Assembly (NCBI GenBank): GCA_016302525.1
Contig: JAEDNJ010000018.1
Location: 1 to 15,016, forward strand
DNA: 15,016 bases
Direction of reading: 5' to 3'
Source: Phascolarctobacterium sp.
GTDB taxonomy: Bacteria; Bacillota; Negativicutes; Acidaminococcales; Acidaminococcaceae
Shown: piece by piece, positions 1 through 6,615 of the stretch
Layout of the letters: each line of letters opens with the position of its first letter
How positions within the stretch are numbered: the first letter of the stretch is position 1
Translations under genes and position numbers: made by a program
Notes under the pieces: generated by a model
Database searches by the model: none
Seen by the model: only the letters and a program-made list of their open reading frames with translations
Told to the model about the DNA's origin: nothing

Positions 1-311
1 CCTTCAACCACTACACCGTCCAACGCGTTAAGGAGCTCATGCCGGAGGCAGTTTGCGGTCTCTTAGTAGAGGACTGGATTGTCAATGCAGGTCAATACTG
101 CCAATCCCAGGGCGCCTACAGCCTGAACGCTCGCAAGCAATTTGCGGCTAAGCCCGGTATTTGTGACGAGCTGCATGAGTATGGCGTAAAAATGCAGGCC
201 TGGACTCCTAACACTATGGAGGAGCTGCAAGCCCTCGTAGACAATCACTGTGATGTACTCATCACCAACTACCCCGACCGTGCCGCTAAGGTGCTTGGCA
301 GGACTAAATAG
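1..311 (+). CDS. Glycerophosphodiester phosphodiesterase, C-terminal part (5' end outside window)
   Basis: Reading from base 3, the open frame enters from the left edge and ends at a TAG at 309-311, giving about 102 residues. It contains the strand-plus-helix ending typical of the GDPD TIM barrel: an SFNH-like FNHYTVQRVKELMP segment, a GLLVEDW segment, a VKMQAWTPNTMEELQ segment, and a closing DVLITNYPD that matches the family's usual 'GIITNYPD' end. GDPD enzymes hydrolyse glycerophosphodiesters from deacylated phospholipids to glycerol 3-phosphate and an alcohol. The catalytic His/Glu residues lie in the missing N-terminal part, so activity cannot be judged. It is the only plus-strand gene in the window and converges on the minus-strand operon. 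A hairpin terminator lies about 120 bases after its stop. Confidence 0.88.
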   Translation, partial: FNHYTVQRVKELMPEAVCGLLVEDWIVNAGQYCQSQGAYSLNARKQFAAKPGICDELHEYGVKMQAWTPNTMEELQALVDNHCDVLITNYPDRAAKVLGRTK

Positions 312-378
312 GGGGCAAAGATTATTTAATATAGCAATACGCCTTACCTGCTGAGCTGTCTACATTGCAAATAAAATA

Positions 379-404
379 TACGTTCCTAAAGGTTTAGGAA
401 CGTA
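379..404. repeat. Perfect 11-bp hairpin between convergent units, no T-run
   Basis: Bases 379-389 (TACGTTCCTAA) are exactly complementary to 394-404, leaving a four-base loop. No uridine run follows on either strand, so it is not a textbook intrinsic terminator. It stands 68 bases after the GDPD stop and just before a proper terminator hairpin. It may help termination or protect a 3' end, but the sequence alone does not decide this. Confidence 0.55.
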
Positions 405-575
405 CTACAAGTTACTTAGTTTTATTACAAAGAGCCGATTATTAGAAGTCGGCTCTTTTATATTTATATTGGGTTCATGCCACAAGGCTTTTCGCAGAGA
501 CACCTCTATTGTTGTGTCCCTGCTTTTTATGGCTGCCATATTCTTATGTCGTTGTTCTTTAGTCAACATATCCAT
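405..575 (-). pseudogene. Vsr (very short patch repair) endonuclease remnant, N-terminal part only
   Basis: Reading the minus strand from ATG at 575 gives a 56-codon frame ending at TAG (405-407). The first 34 or so residues (to about base 474) contain LTKEQRHKNMAAIKSRDTT followed by a segment ending RKALWH. This is the characteristic start of Vsr mismatch endonucleases (LTxEQRxxNMxxIxxxxTxxE). Vsr nicks next to T:G mismatches left by deamination at 5-methylcytosine sites. Beyond residue 34 the similarity stops. The frame then runs through the terminator hairpin, and the metal-binding PD and FWH motifs further along the family are absent, so it cannot be functional. No clear ribosome binding site stands before the ATG. 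A weak promoter-like pair (TTGACT at 615-620, TATTAA at 590-595, spacer 19) lies upstream. No cytosine methyltransferase gene is nearby. The family call comes from recalled motifs, not a search. Confidence 0.7.
429..465 (+). terminator. Rho-independent terminator after the GDPD gene
   Basis: Bases 429-438 (AAAGAGCCGA) pair with 449-458 (TCGGCTCTTT). The stem extends inward by a T-G and a T-A pair around a loop at 441-446. On the plus strand the GC-rich part is followed by TTTTATATTTATATT, the usual U-rich tail. Read on the minus strand the hairpin still forms, but its tail (TTTGTAATAAAAC) is weaker. It therefore mainly serves the plus-strand gene and may act partly in both directions between the convergent units. 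Confidence 0.75.
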
Positions 576-675
576 ATTATATTCAGAGCTTAATACCTCA
601 TAATGCTTCTATATAGTCAATAACATTATTAACAGTTGTATTTGAGGGATTGCAAATTCACGCTTCCCCCTACAC

Positions 676-1440
676 TCACCTAAAAATATCCAGCACCTGC
701 TTGCCAATCATGAGCGCAATCATGGCCAGATAAAAGGGACGGATAACCTTCACGTCGTGGTTAATAACAAAGCGGGAGCCGGCGTAGCCACCGACGAGAG
801 TGCCAAGGCCCGTAAAAAAAACATAGCCCCACACTACGTCTCCCTGATAGATGAAGGTCAGCACTGCTCCGAGCATAGCCGTAGTAGTCAGCAGCTTGGC
901 ATTAGCCGAGGCCTCTACATAGCTGTAGCCCAGATAGATAAAGGCAAAGACATAGAAGCTGCCGGAGCCAGGACCAAAGAAGCCGTCATAAAAGCCCATC
1001 ACCAGGGCCAGCGCCATGATGAGCAGCTTATAATGAGGGTGCTGCTGGGCGGAGCTGACACTGCCAAAGTCCTTGCGTAGAAAGGTGTAAATGCCTATTA
1101 GCACGAGCATGATGACAACGACATAGCGCAGCACATCCGTTGGGAAATAGTGCAGTGCGACTACACCAACAGCCGCTGCACAAAAGGAAATAGGCAGAAC
1201 TTTGAGGGCAAAGGGCTCATGCTTGCCTGCTCTCAGGAAGGTCAGCGTGCTCATGCCCAGGCCCAAGAAGGCCGTAACCTTGTTGGTGCCAAAAACATAG
1301 GGCAAGGGCCAGCCAAGGCTCATGTAGGCAGGCACGGAAATCAAGCCGCCACCACCTACGGAAGCATCTACAAAGGCCATGGCAAAGCCAATAAACATCA
1401 TATAAAGCACAGTCAGGGGTTCATAAGATACAAAGTCCAT
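676..1440 (-). CDS. TauE/SafE-family (YfcA-like) membrane permease
   Basis: 254 residues, almost all hydrophobic segments (about seven or eight helices), the normal size for the TauE/SafE/DUF81 family of putative anion or sulfonate/sulfoacetate transporters in the cytoplasmic membrane. The family's two inverted-repeat signatures are visible. The N-terminal half has FVDASVGGGGLISVPA (about 23-38) followed by GTNK (51-54). The second half has GFYDGFFGPGSGSF (about 149-162) followed by an ANAKLL segment. ATG at 1440 is preceded by AGAGGG about 11 bases upstream, and the gene starts 15 bases after the stop of the 244-residue gene, so it is probably the last gene of the operon. The substrate cannot be told from sequence. 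Nothing in its neighbours (folate genes) points to sulfonate metabolism. Confidence 0.85.
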   Translation of the reverse strand: MDFVSYEPLTVLYMMFIGFAMAFVDASVGGGGLISVPAYMSLGWPLPYVFGTNKVTAFLGLGMSTLTFLRAGKHEPFALKVLPISFCAAAVGVVALHYFPTDVLRYVVVIMLVLIGIYTFLRKDFGSVSSAQQHPHYKLLIMALALVMGFYDGFFGPGSGSFYVFAFIYLGYSYVEASANAKLLTTTAMLGAVLTFIYQGDVVWGYVFFTGLGTLVGGYAGSRFVINHDVKVIRPFYLAMIALMIGKQVLDIFR

Positions 1441-1455
1441 CTTCTTGTTGCCCTC

Positions 1456-2190
1456 TTAGCGGGTCTCCTCCTCAGTGAGATTGAGCTCCTCGTAGAATTT
1501 TCCCTGCAAAAAGGCATAGATGGCTGCAAACAAATCCTGCACGGGCTCCTGCAGGGCTGGCATTTCTGCTCTCTGGTAGTTTTGCACATCCCGCATTATA
1601 CGCAGTGTTTTTTCTTCCTCTGCTCCGTTCAGCATTTCCAGAAAGGCCCATTCGCCAATCTTGTTATCGCGCTCTCTATCGCTGCCCAGAAGGCCCGCAG
1701 CCTCCAGCATAGCCCCTACCCTAGGGTAATCCTTCAAAACCTGCTGTGGATGGTCTGTAGTGGGCTCCCACAGCTTCAGGGGCACAGGAGAGACGGTTTT
1801 ACTCAAATCATTGTAGAGATTCCACAGGTTGCTGCTGGTACGAAAGGTTTGCATACCGGGAACCATGGCAATCTTATTTAGCAGCTCATAAAAGGCTTTT
1901 TGGCGTTCATCCTCTGTGTCACCACTGTCATAGACAAAGGCCGTGTTCGGCAAACTATCCAGCCAAAAGTTCATGCTGGCCAAACCCCCATTTTTAAAGC
2001 CGTTAGCCCCGGTAGCAGTGGTCACTACCTCAAAGCCGTAGTGCGTAAACACACTGCGCTGGTCCAGCTTATTCTCGTTAGCCACCATAGCCACCTGATG
2101 AATGGTCTCCTGGCAAAACTCCTGCACATTTTCCCAGCTGCGGCACAGCTCACCGCTCTGCACACCTGTAGTATATAATAGTTTAATCAT
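1456..2190 (-). CDS. Unrecognised 244-residue soluble protein, coupled to folK
   Basis: I do not recognise this protein. The likely start is ATG at 2190, giving 244 residues beginning MIKLLYTTGVQSG. It overlaps the folK stop (ATGATTAA, 2190-2183) and has GAGGAG about nine bases upstream. A longer in-frame reading to 2283 runs back into folK and is unlikely. There is no signal peptide or membrane segment. It has three Trp-containing stretches, a GANGFKNGG glycine-rich turn (61-69), an acidic YDSGDTEDE stretch (88-95) and an acidic C-terminal tail. Cys16 and Cys26 lie ten residues apart. The overlap implies translational coupling with folK, but that alone does not assign a folate role. The steady codon use and solid frame argue that it is a real gene. 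Confidence 0.75.
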   Translation of the reverse strand: MIKLLYTTGVQSGELCRSWENVQEFCQETIHQVAMVANENKLDQRSVFTHYGFEVVTTATGANGFKNGGLASMNFWLDSLPNTAFVYDSGDTEDERQKAFYELLNKIAMVPGMQTFRTSSNLWNLYNDLSKTVSPVPLKLWEPTTDHPQQVLKDYPRVGAMLEAAGLLGSDRERDNKIGEWAFLEMLNGAEEEKTLRIMRDVQNYQRAEMPALQEPVQDLFAAIYAFLQGKFYEELNLTEEETR

Positions 2191-2653
2191 GTTGAAACAG
2201 CTCCTCCTTGAGCTCTGCCATCGTTTTCTGCAGCACCGGATGCACCAGCTCAGGAGCAAGCTCCGCCATGGGCACGAGCACAAAATCTCGGTTCTGCATA
2301 TCTGGATGCGGCAGCCTCAGCTCCTGGGTATCCATAATCACATCTTCATAAAAAATCAGGTCTAAATCTATATTGCGTTCGCCCCAATGGCGCAGGCGCA
2401 CCCTGCCCATAGACTTTTCTGTTGCTAAGAGCAGGCGCAGCAGCTCCAAGGGCTCTAGCTCTGTGCGTACCTTACAGGCTCCGTTGCAAAAGCCGGGCTG
2501 ATCCAGTACCCCGTAGGGCTCTGTAGCAATCAGGGTTGAGACCTGTTCTATCTCTACACCCTGCTCAGCCAGCAGTCTAAGGGCCTGACGTATATTTGCT
2601 TCTTTATTTCCCAAATTGCTGCCTAGGGCAATGTAGGCTGTATGCTTAGTCAT
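2183..2653 (-). CDS. folK: 2-amino-4-hydroxy-6-hydroxymethyldihydropteridine pyrophosphokinase (HPPK)
   Basis: Transfers pyrophosphate from ATP to 6-hydroxymethyl-7,8-dihydropterin, giving the activated pterin used by FolP. At 156 residues it has the family's normal length. Visible motifs are YIALGSNLG (7-15), EPYG followed by DQPGFCNG (45-58), HWGERNIDLDLIFYED (89-104) containing the two Mg-binding aspartates D96 and D98, and LPHP (114-117) with R122 after it. The usual WGPR is WGER here, a conservative variant outside the metal ligands. The ATG at 2653 overlaps the folP TGA as ATGA (2653-2650), so the two genes are translationally coupled, as befits consecutive enzymes. Its own 3' end overlaps the next gene by eight bases. 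Confidence 0.95.
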   Translation of the reverse strand: MTKHTAYIALGSNLGNKEANIRQALRLLAEQGVEIEQVSTLIATEPYGVLDQPGFCNGACKVRTELEPLELLRLLLATEKSMGRVRLRHWGERNIDLDLIFYEDVIMDTQELRLPHPDMQNRDFVLVPMAELAPELVHPVLQKTMAELKEELFQHD

Positions 2654-3831
2654 TTTAAGATTGCCTCCAGCATACGAATAGCCCGCACATTCTCCTTGAC
2701 ATCATGCACACGCACCAGCTGAGCGCCAGCATAAACAGCCTGTAGGCTCGTAGCAAGGGTTCCCTCTAGTCTTTCCTCAGCAGGGATATTTCCCAGAACA
2801 GCGCCAATAGTGCTCTTGCGAGAGGCCGCCAAAAGCACAGGATAGCCAAAGCTGGTCAGAGCCTTTAAATCGCGCATGAGCAGTAGATTTTGCTCCACAG
2901 TTTTGGCAAAGCCGATGCCTGGGTCTAGGATAATGCCTTCCTTTGTCAGACCAAGGCTCTCAGCAAAGGCAGCACGCTCTGCTAAGTAGCAGGCTACCTC
3001 GTCCACAACATTCTTATAGTCGCATTGGGACTGCATATTTTTAGGCGTACCCCGCATATGCATAAGCATTACAGGAGCCTTAAACTGCTCTAGAACCCCA
3101 GCCATATCCTTGTCGCCCTCTAGGGCAGTAACATCATTCAAGATATCAGCACCACTTGCCAGAGCCGCCTTAGCAGTTTGCGCGTGCCAGGTATCAATCG
3201 AGAGAATTGCCTCAGGAAAGCGCTTACGAATAGCCTCAATTACAGGCACGACACGCTGACATTCCTCGACAATGCCCACAGCCTCACTGCCCGGTCTGGT
3301 GGACTCGCCGCCAATATCCAGTATATCTGCACCCTCAGCCAGCATTTGCTCGGCCTTCTTTAGCGCCGCCTCAACAGTAGCCAAGCGCGAGCCCCCGTAG
3401 AAGGAATCCGGCGTAACGTTCAATATGCCCATAACCCGCATTTTTTCGTAGCTCAGCACTCTGCCATCTGCCAGACGGGTGACAAGGCGCTGCGGTGCCA
3501 GATAGCGTTCTATTTCCCTGCCTAGCTCTTCCATGCCAAAGAAATTCATCTGGGCAAGCTTAGCGGCTAGCAGACGATAGTGCTTACGCGTACCCAAGAG
3601 CAATACATCTACATATTTATCCTTATTTACAATGCAGCCTACTGGTGTCACTGCATCACCGCCAACGCCCAGCATTTCCTGCTTAATGACATTAGCAGCA
3701 GGTGTACGCACCTGCAGAAGCTTAAGCGGCTCAATGGCTGCCTTGTTTGCAAAAATGGGTATACTTACAGGATGAGCGCCAATTTCGCGGATAGCCTCGG
3801 CAGTGCGCTCCTTATTGACAGCAATAATCAT
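2650..3831 (-). CDS. folP: Dihydropteroate synthase with about 130-residue N-terminal extension
   Basis: Condenses 6-hydroxymethyldihydropterin pyrophosphate with p-aminobenzoate to give dihydropteroate, and is the target of sulfonamides. The TIM-barrel domain starts at about residue 131 and shows all the usual motifs: VMGILNVTPDSF (133-144), DIGGESTRPGSEAV (172-185), LSIDTWHAQTA (210-220), ILNDV (230-234), MLMHMRGTPKNM (255-266), LDPGIGFAKT (302-311) and LLAASRKSTIG (333-343). The total of 393 residues is well above the 260-290 of compact enzymes. The extra N-terminal domain (1-130) has a segment ANVIKQEMLGVGGDAVT and a VLLLGTRKHYRLLAAKL segment. I recall such an extension in other Bacillota DHPS proteins, with no role known to me. 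ATG at 3831 has GAGGT seven bases upstream, ten bases after the folE2 stop. Confidence 0.95.
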   Translation of the reverse strand: MIIAVNKERTAEAIREIGAHPVSIPIFANKAAIEPLKLLQVRTPAANVIKQEMLGVGGDAVTPVGCIVNKDKYVDVLLLGTRKHYRLLAAKLAQMNFFGMEELGREIERYLAPQRLVTRLADGRVLSYEKMRVMGILNVTPDSFYGGSRLATVEAALKKAEQMLAEGADILDIGGESTRPGSEAVGIVEECQRVVPVIEAIRKRFPEAILSIDTWHAQTAKAALASGADILNDVTALEGDKDMAGVLEQFKAPVMLMHMRGTPKNMQSQCDYKNVVDEVACYLAERAAFAESLGLTKEGIILDPGIGFAKTVEQNLLLMRDLKALTSFGYPVLLAASRKSTIGAVLGNIPAEERLEGTLATSLQAVYAGAQLVRVHDVKENVRAIRMLEAILK

Positions 3832-3841
3832 TTTGCTTACC

Positions 3842-4609
3842 TCAGTTCCAGCCCTTTTCTACAACAGCAAAGGCGTTGTGATTATGGATACTCTCCATGC
3901 TCTCTACCTCTGCCCGATACCAGGTAATACGCTTATCTGCTTCTAAACGCAGCACCACCTCACGCACAGCATCCTCTACAAAGCGAGGGTTGTCGTAGGC
4001 ATGCTCCGTAACATATTTTTCGTCAGGTCGCTTTAAAAGGCCGTAGAGAGGGGTGCTGGCGCTAGCATCAGCCATAGCAGCCAGCTCCTCCAGCCACACC
4101 ATCTCATTAGCTTCGATTTCCAGCTTCGCATAAGCCCTTTGGTTGTGCGCGCCATAGCCACTGATCTCCTTCGAGCAGGGGCACAGGGTAGCAATGGGAA
4201 TGATAGCGCAGATACGCAGCTTAAATTCCTCGCCCTTCTCTGCCGTATAGACACAATCAATATCCATTGGCGCAGCCTTGCCGCTCACAGGAGCCTGCTT
4301 TTGAATGAAATAAGGAAACTCCATTTTGATAAAGGCACGCTCTGCCTGTAAATTTTCCTTTAGCTTATCTAAAATAGCCTCAATCTCACCCAGGCCCACA
4401 GGACCCAGGCCAGTCATAGCCTCTACGAAACGGCTCATATGCGTGCCACGCTCATCCTTGGGCAAATCCACAGCCAGCATGACCTTGGCAACCGTGGGCT
4501 GACTGCCCCTTTCCTTATCACGCAGCTCAATAGGCCAACGCAAATCCTTTATTCCTACGTGCTTCAAAGGAATGTTGCGCACATCCTTTTCGCTTTGGAC
4601 ATCCTTCAT
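3842..4609 (-). CDS. folE2: GTP cyclohydrolase I, type IB (FolE2)
   Basis: Converts GTP to 7,8-dihydroneopterin triphosphate and formate, the first step shared by tetrahydrofolate and queuosine synthesis. This is the FolE2/COG1469 form, unrelated in detail to classical zinc-dependent FolE and known for accepting other metals such as Mn. At 255 residues it has normal family length. The signature ATLCPCSKEIS (140-150), with metal-ligand Cys143 and Cys145, is followed by GYGAHNQR (151-158), and the C-terminal ESMESIHNHNAFA (237-249) matches the family's ESxESIHNHxA. ATG at 4609 has a GAGGTG ribosome binding site. It follows queD after a 163-base gap and leads into folP. Its product is the substrate of QueD immediately upstream, which fits a shared pterin operon. 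Confidence 0.95.
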   Translation of the reverse strand: MKDVQSEKDVRNIPLKHVGIKDLRWPIELRDKERGSQPTVAKVMLAVDLPKDERGTHMSRFVEAMTGLGPVGLGEIEAILDKLKENLQAERAFIKMEFPYFIQKQAPVSGKAAPMDIDCVYTAEKGEEFKLRICAIIPIATLCPCSKEISGYGAHNQRAYAKLEIEANEMVWLEELAAMADASASTPLYGLLKRPDEKYVTEHAYDNPRFVEDAVREVVLRLEADKRITWYRAEVESMESIHNHNAFAVVEKGWN

Positions 4610-4772
4610 TGTTTCACCTCATTTGAACCAAAGCCGTACAAAACAGCTTCACAATTCATTACATTAACATTACTTGTCACAAGCTTGTAAGCCAGCACTC
4701 TAAACTAGTCACTAGCTTTTAGCTAGCCTTATAACCTTGTCCAGCCAGCTTTATACATAAGCTGCAGAAAGA
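4610..4772 (-). other. 163-base gap between queD and folE2, two small hairpins, possible weak promoter
   Basis: This is the widest gap inside the operon. Two short inverted repeats are visible: 4712-4717 with 4721-4726 (CTAGCT/AGCTAG, three-base loop) and 4746-4751 with 4759-4764. Neither has a U-run after it on the minus strand, so neither looks like a terminator. A poor promoter-like pair, TTGTGA (4677-4682) with an ATGAAT box 17 bases on (4654-4659), may start a folE2 transcript. I could not match it to a preQ1 or THF riboswitch. Confidence 0.3.
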
Positions 4773-5129
4773 CTATTTCCCATTGTAGACACAGCCACTG
4801 GTACGGGTCTCCCACACCTCTACCTCATAGAGATGGTAGTGGTCGCTTTGCAGCAGGCCCTCTAGCTTGTTCCAAACCCAAACGCAGATATTTTCTGCAC
4901 TGGGCACGGGCAGAAAATCGTTGAGCAGGTGATGGTCGCAATGCACCAGCACCTCATCCTTGACGATATTTTTCAGCTTAATAAAATCTATCACCATACC
5001 CTCGTGGTCAGGCGTGCCTTCTACCTTGACAACCAGTTTATAGGTATGACCATGCAAGCGCTCACATTTGCCATTATACGCTGGCAGATAATGCGCCGCA
5101 TCAAAATCAAACTCCTTGATAATAATCAT
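4773..5129 (-). CDS. queD: QueD / 6-pyruvoyltetrahydropterin synthase family, probable bifunctional PTPS-I/III type
   Basis: In the QueD reaction, dihydroneopterin triphosphate becomes 6-carboxy-5,6,7,8-tetrahydropterin for queuosine and other 7-deazaguanines. At 118 residues it has normal length. Zinc ligands are His13 (FDAAH), His26 and His28 (LHGH). The catalytic Cys22 and the Asp65-His66 pair (CDHH) are present, as is the pterin-binding VWETRTS segment with Glu107. The active-site motif is C-E-R-L-H-G-H, so a glutamate (Glu23) accompanies the cysteine. From family knowledge, PTPS paralogs with this added glutamate can make 6-hydroxymethyldihydropterin directly and replace FolB. Since folE2, folP and folK follow with no folB, a double role is likely here. 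ATG at 5129 has a strong AAGGAGG site that overlaps the trmL stop region. No queC or queE is visible. Confidence 0.9.
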   Translation of the reverse strand: MIIIKEFDFDAAHYLPAYNGKCERLHGHTYKLVVKVEGTPDHEGMVIDFIKLKNIVKDEVLVHCDHHLLNDFLPVPSAENICVWVWNKLEGLLQSDHYHLYEVEVWETRTSGCVYNGK

Positions 5130-5140
5130 GCTTGTCCTCC

Positions 5141-5605
5141 TTAAACCTTAAAGCCCTTAAAGCCAGTAGCCTGGCGCAGGGCCTCATAGGCTACGATTGC
5201 CGCAGAATTAGACAGGTTCAGGCAGCGTGCCTCATCCACCATGGGGATACGCACACAGTCCTCTGCAAATTCCTCATGAATCCAGTCTGGCAGGCCCTTG
5301 GTTTCACGACCAAAAATCAGCAGGCTATCCTCATCATACTGCACATCCACATAGGATTTATGCGCCTTAGTCGTGAGGAAAAACTTGCTGTTTTGCTTAT
5401 ATTTAGCAAACACCTCACGGATGTCATCATAATAATGCACATCCACCAGGTGCCAATAATCTAAACCAGCACGCTTTAAATATTTATCATCCACAGAAAA
5501 GCCTAAGGGACGAATCAGGTGCAGGTGAATACCCGTTGCCGCACACAGGCGGGCAATATTACCTGTATTGCCAGGAATTTCTGGCTGATATAATACTATA
5601 TGCAT
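5141..5605 (-). CDS. trmL: tRNA (cytidine/uridine-34 2'-O-)-methyltransferase TrmL (SPOUT family)
   Basis: Methylates the ribose 2'-OH of the wobble nucleotide in certain tRNA-Leu isoacceptors using S-adenosylmethionine. At 154 residues it is the minimal SPOUT form without an extra RNA-binding domain, as for E. coli TrmL (YibK). Visible signatures are PEIPGNTGNIARLCAATG (8-25), IFGRETKGLP (97-106) and RCLNLSNSAAIVAYEALRQ (127-145), the last two forming the SAM-binding trefoil knot. ATG at 5605 has AAGGAG upstream, five bases after the preceding gene's stop. The queD start lies 11 bases downstream. A tRNA modification gene beside queD is a plausible pairing since both act on wobble positions, but it may just be operon packing. 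Confidence 0.93.
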   Translation of the reverse strand: MHIVLYQPEIPGNTGNIARLCAATGIHLHLIRPLGFSVDDKYLKRAGLDYWHLVDVHYYDDIREVFAKYKQNSKFFLTTKAHKSYVDVQYDEDSLLIFGRETKGLPDWIHEEFAEDCVRIPMVDEARCLNLSNSAAIVAYEALRQATGFKGFKV

Positions 5606-5610
5606 AGGCT

Positions 5611-6555
5611 TTACTCCTTATTTTTCTTCTTTAATTTTCTCAGGCTGTCTCGCAAATTGCTCACAGCCAAAGGCCTGGTCGCCTGCATTTTAACATAATG
5701 ATACATTATTTTCTCGCAGTATTCGGCTCCCATAGCCCAGGTGCCGTTTAAGCCGGACCATTTATCGATCAGCCCTCTGCTTAAGCGCAGGTCATGCGCC
5801 ACCTTATAGCGAGGGTCAATAATAGCCGTCTTCGGCTTACGATAGCGGGCATAAGCTAATAAATGCTGTACGTGCGCTCTTACACCCAGCTGAGGCGTTT
5901 TGAAGCTGGCACCACGCACACCACCACCCACAGTGCCCAGGCCACAGAAATTGTTCTGCTTGTGTACGACATCGCCACCATATCTAAAAAAGCCCGTTTC
6001 TAAAAGAGCCTGACAGAAGGTAATATCGGGGCGTACATCCTCACGCGAAGCCTCTTCCCAATAGTATTCTATCAGCTGTTCGGGGGAGCAGGCCAGCTTA
6101 ATGTCCGTATTCGTGTTGAGCAGATAAGCCAGTGCCTGCCCCTTCGTAACCTCAGGCTCGCCAAAAATGCTGATATTTTTATAATCTCTTGGCAGCATTG
6201 TGTCCATGTAGAAGGCGCGTTCTTCATAGGGCTTTGTCTCTGCCTTGGACTTCTTTTTCTTATTTTTCGCTGGCTTTGCTTCCTCTACATAGGGACTGCC
6301 ATCTAAATACACCCTGCGATAGGTCAGATTACTCTTAGGCTGAGGGGCTGATGGCTTTGCCTTGGCAGGGGTAAGGCTTCTCGCCTTGTTCTGCTGCTTA
6401 ATTTTTTGTGCCAGGCGCTGCCTAGTCGCTTCCAGCATTTTCGTGCTGCCGTTTGGCTTTGCCAGAGCCGTTTCCTGCTTGACAGGATTAGCCCAGGCCG
6501 AGCTAGTGCCTAACGCGAGGCAGAGCACCACAGCAGCTATATTTTTCAATAACAT
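5611..6555 (-). CDS. Exported GH73-family endo-beta-N-acetylglucosaminidase (peptidoglycan hydrolase)
   Basis: 314 residues with a clear signal peptide: LLKNIAAVVLCLALGTSSAWA followed by Asn23, with likely cleavage after AWA (22). A basic, proline- and lysine-rich stretch (about 35-110, including a KNKKKKSK run near 97-104) forms a low-complexity linker. The C-terminal half (about 155-295) is a glucosaminidase domain. ITFCQALLETGFFRYGG (178-194) holds the expected catalytic Glu186, followed by QNNFCGLG (200-207), SFKTPQLGVRAHVQHLLAYA (217-236) and a DKWSGLNGTWA segment. Such enzymes cut between GlcNAc and MurNAc in peptidoglycan. ATG at 6555 has AAGGAG eight bases upstream; another ATG at 6559 is in a different frame. 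It lies just beyond the division cluster, which suits a wall-remodelling job. There is no LysM or SH3 wall-binding domain. Confidence 0.88.
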   Translation of the reverse strand: MLLKNIAAVVLCLALGTSSAWANPVKQETALAKPNGSTKMLEATRQRLAQKIKQQNKARSLTPAKAKPSAPQPKSNLTYRRVYLDGSPYVEEAKPAKNKKKKSKAETKPYEERAFYMDTMLPRDYKNISIFGEPEVTKGQALAYLLNTNTDIKLACSPEQLIEYYWEEASREDVRPDITFCQALLETGFFRYGGDVVHKQNNFCGLGTVGGGVRGASFKTPQLGVRAHVQHLLAYARYRKPKTAIIDPRYKVAHDLRLSRGLIDKWSGLNGTWAMGAEYCEKIMYHYVKMQATRPLAVSNLRDSLRKLKKKNKE

Positions 6556-6615
6556 TCATTCACTCCTTAGCCTATAATAAGGCTCGTTTATAAGCTACAG
6601 CAGGACATATAGGCC

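Noticed and set aside
1150..1881. Long plus-strand open frame (243 codons) across the permease and the unrecognised gene
   Set aside because: It is antisense to two better-supported genes, its protein has no recognisable domain, and its composition looks like a mirror of the opposite strand.
2191..2283. 31-residue N-terminal extension of the 244-residue protein
   Set aside because: It lies wholly inside folK in another frame, is rich in Cys, Arg and Trp unlike the rest of the protein, and a good ribosome binding site serves the ATG at 2190.
4610..4772. preQ1 or tetrahydrofolate riboswitch before folE2
   Set aside because: Position and pathway made it attractive, but I could not match the conserved cores of either class; only short unrelated hairpins are present.
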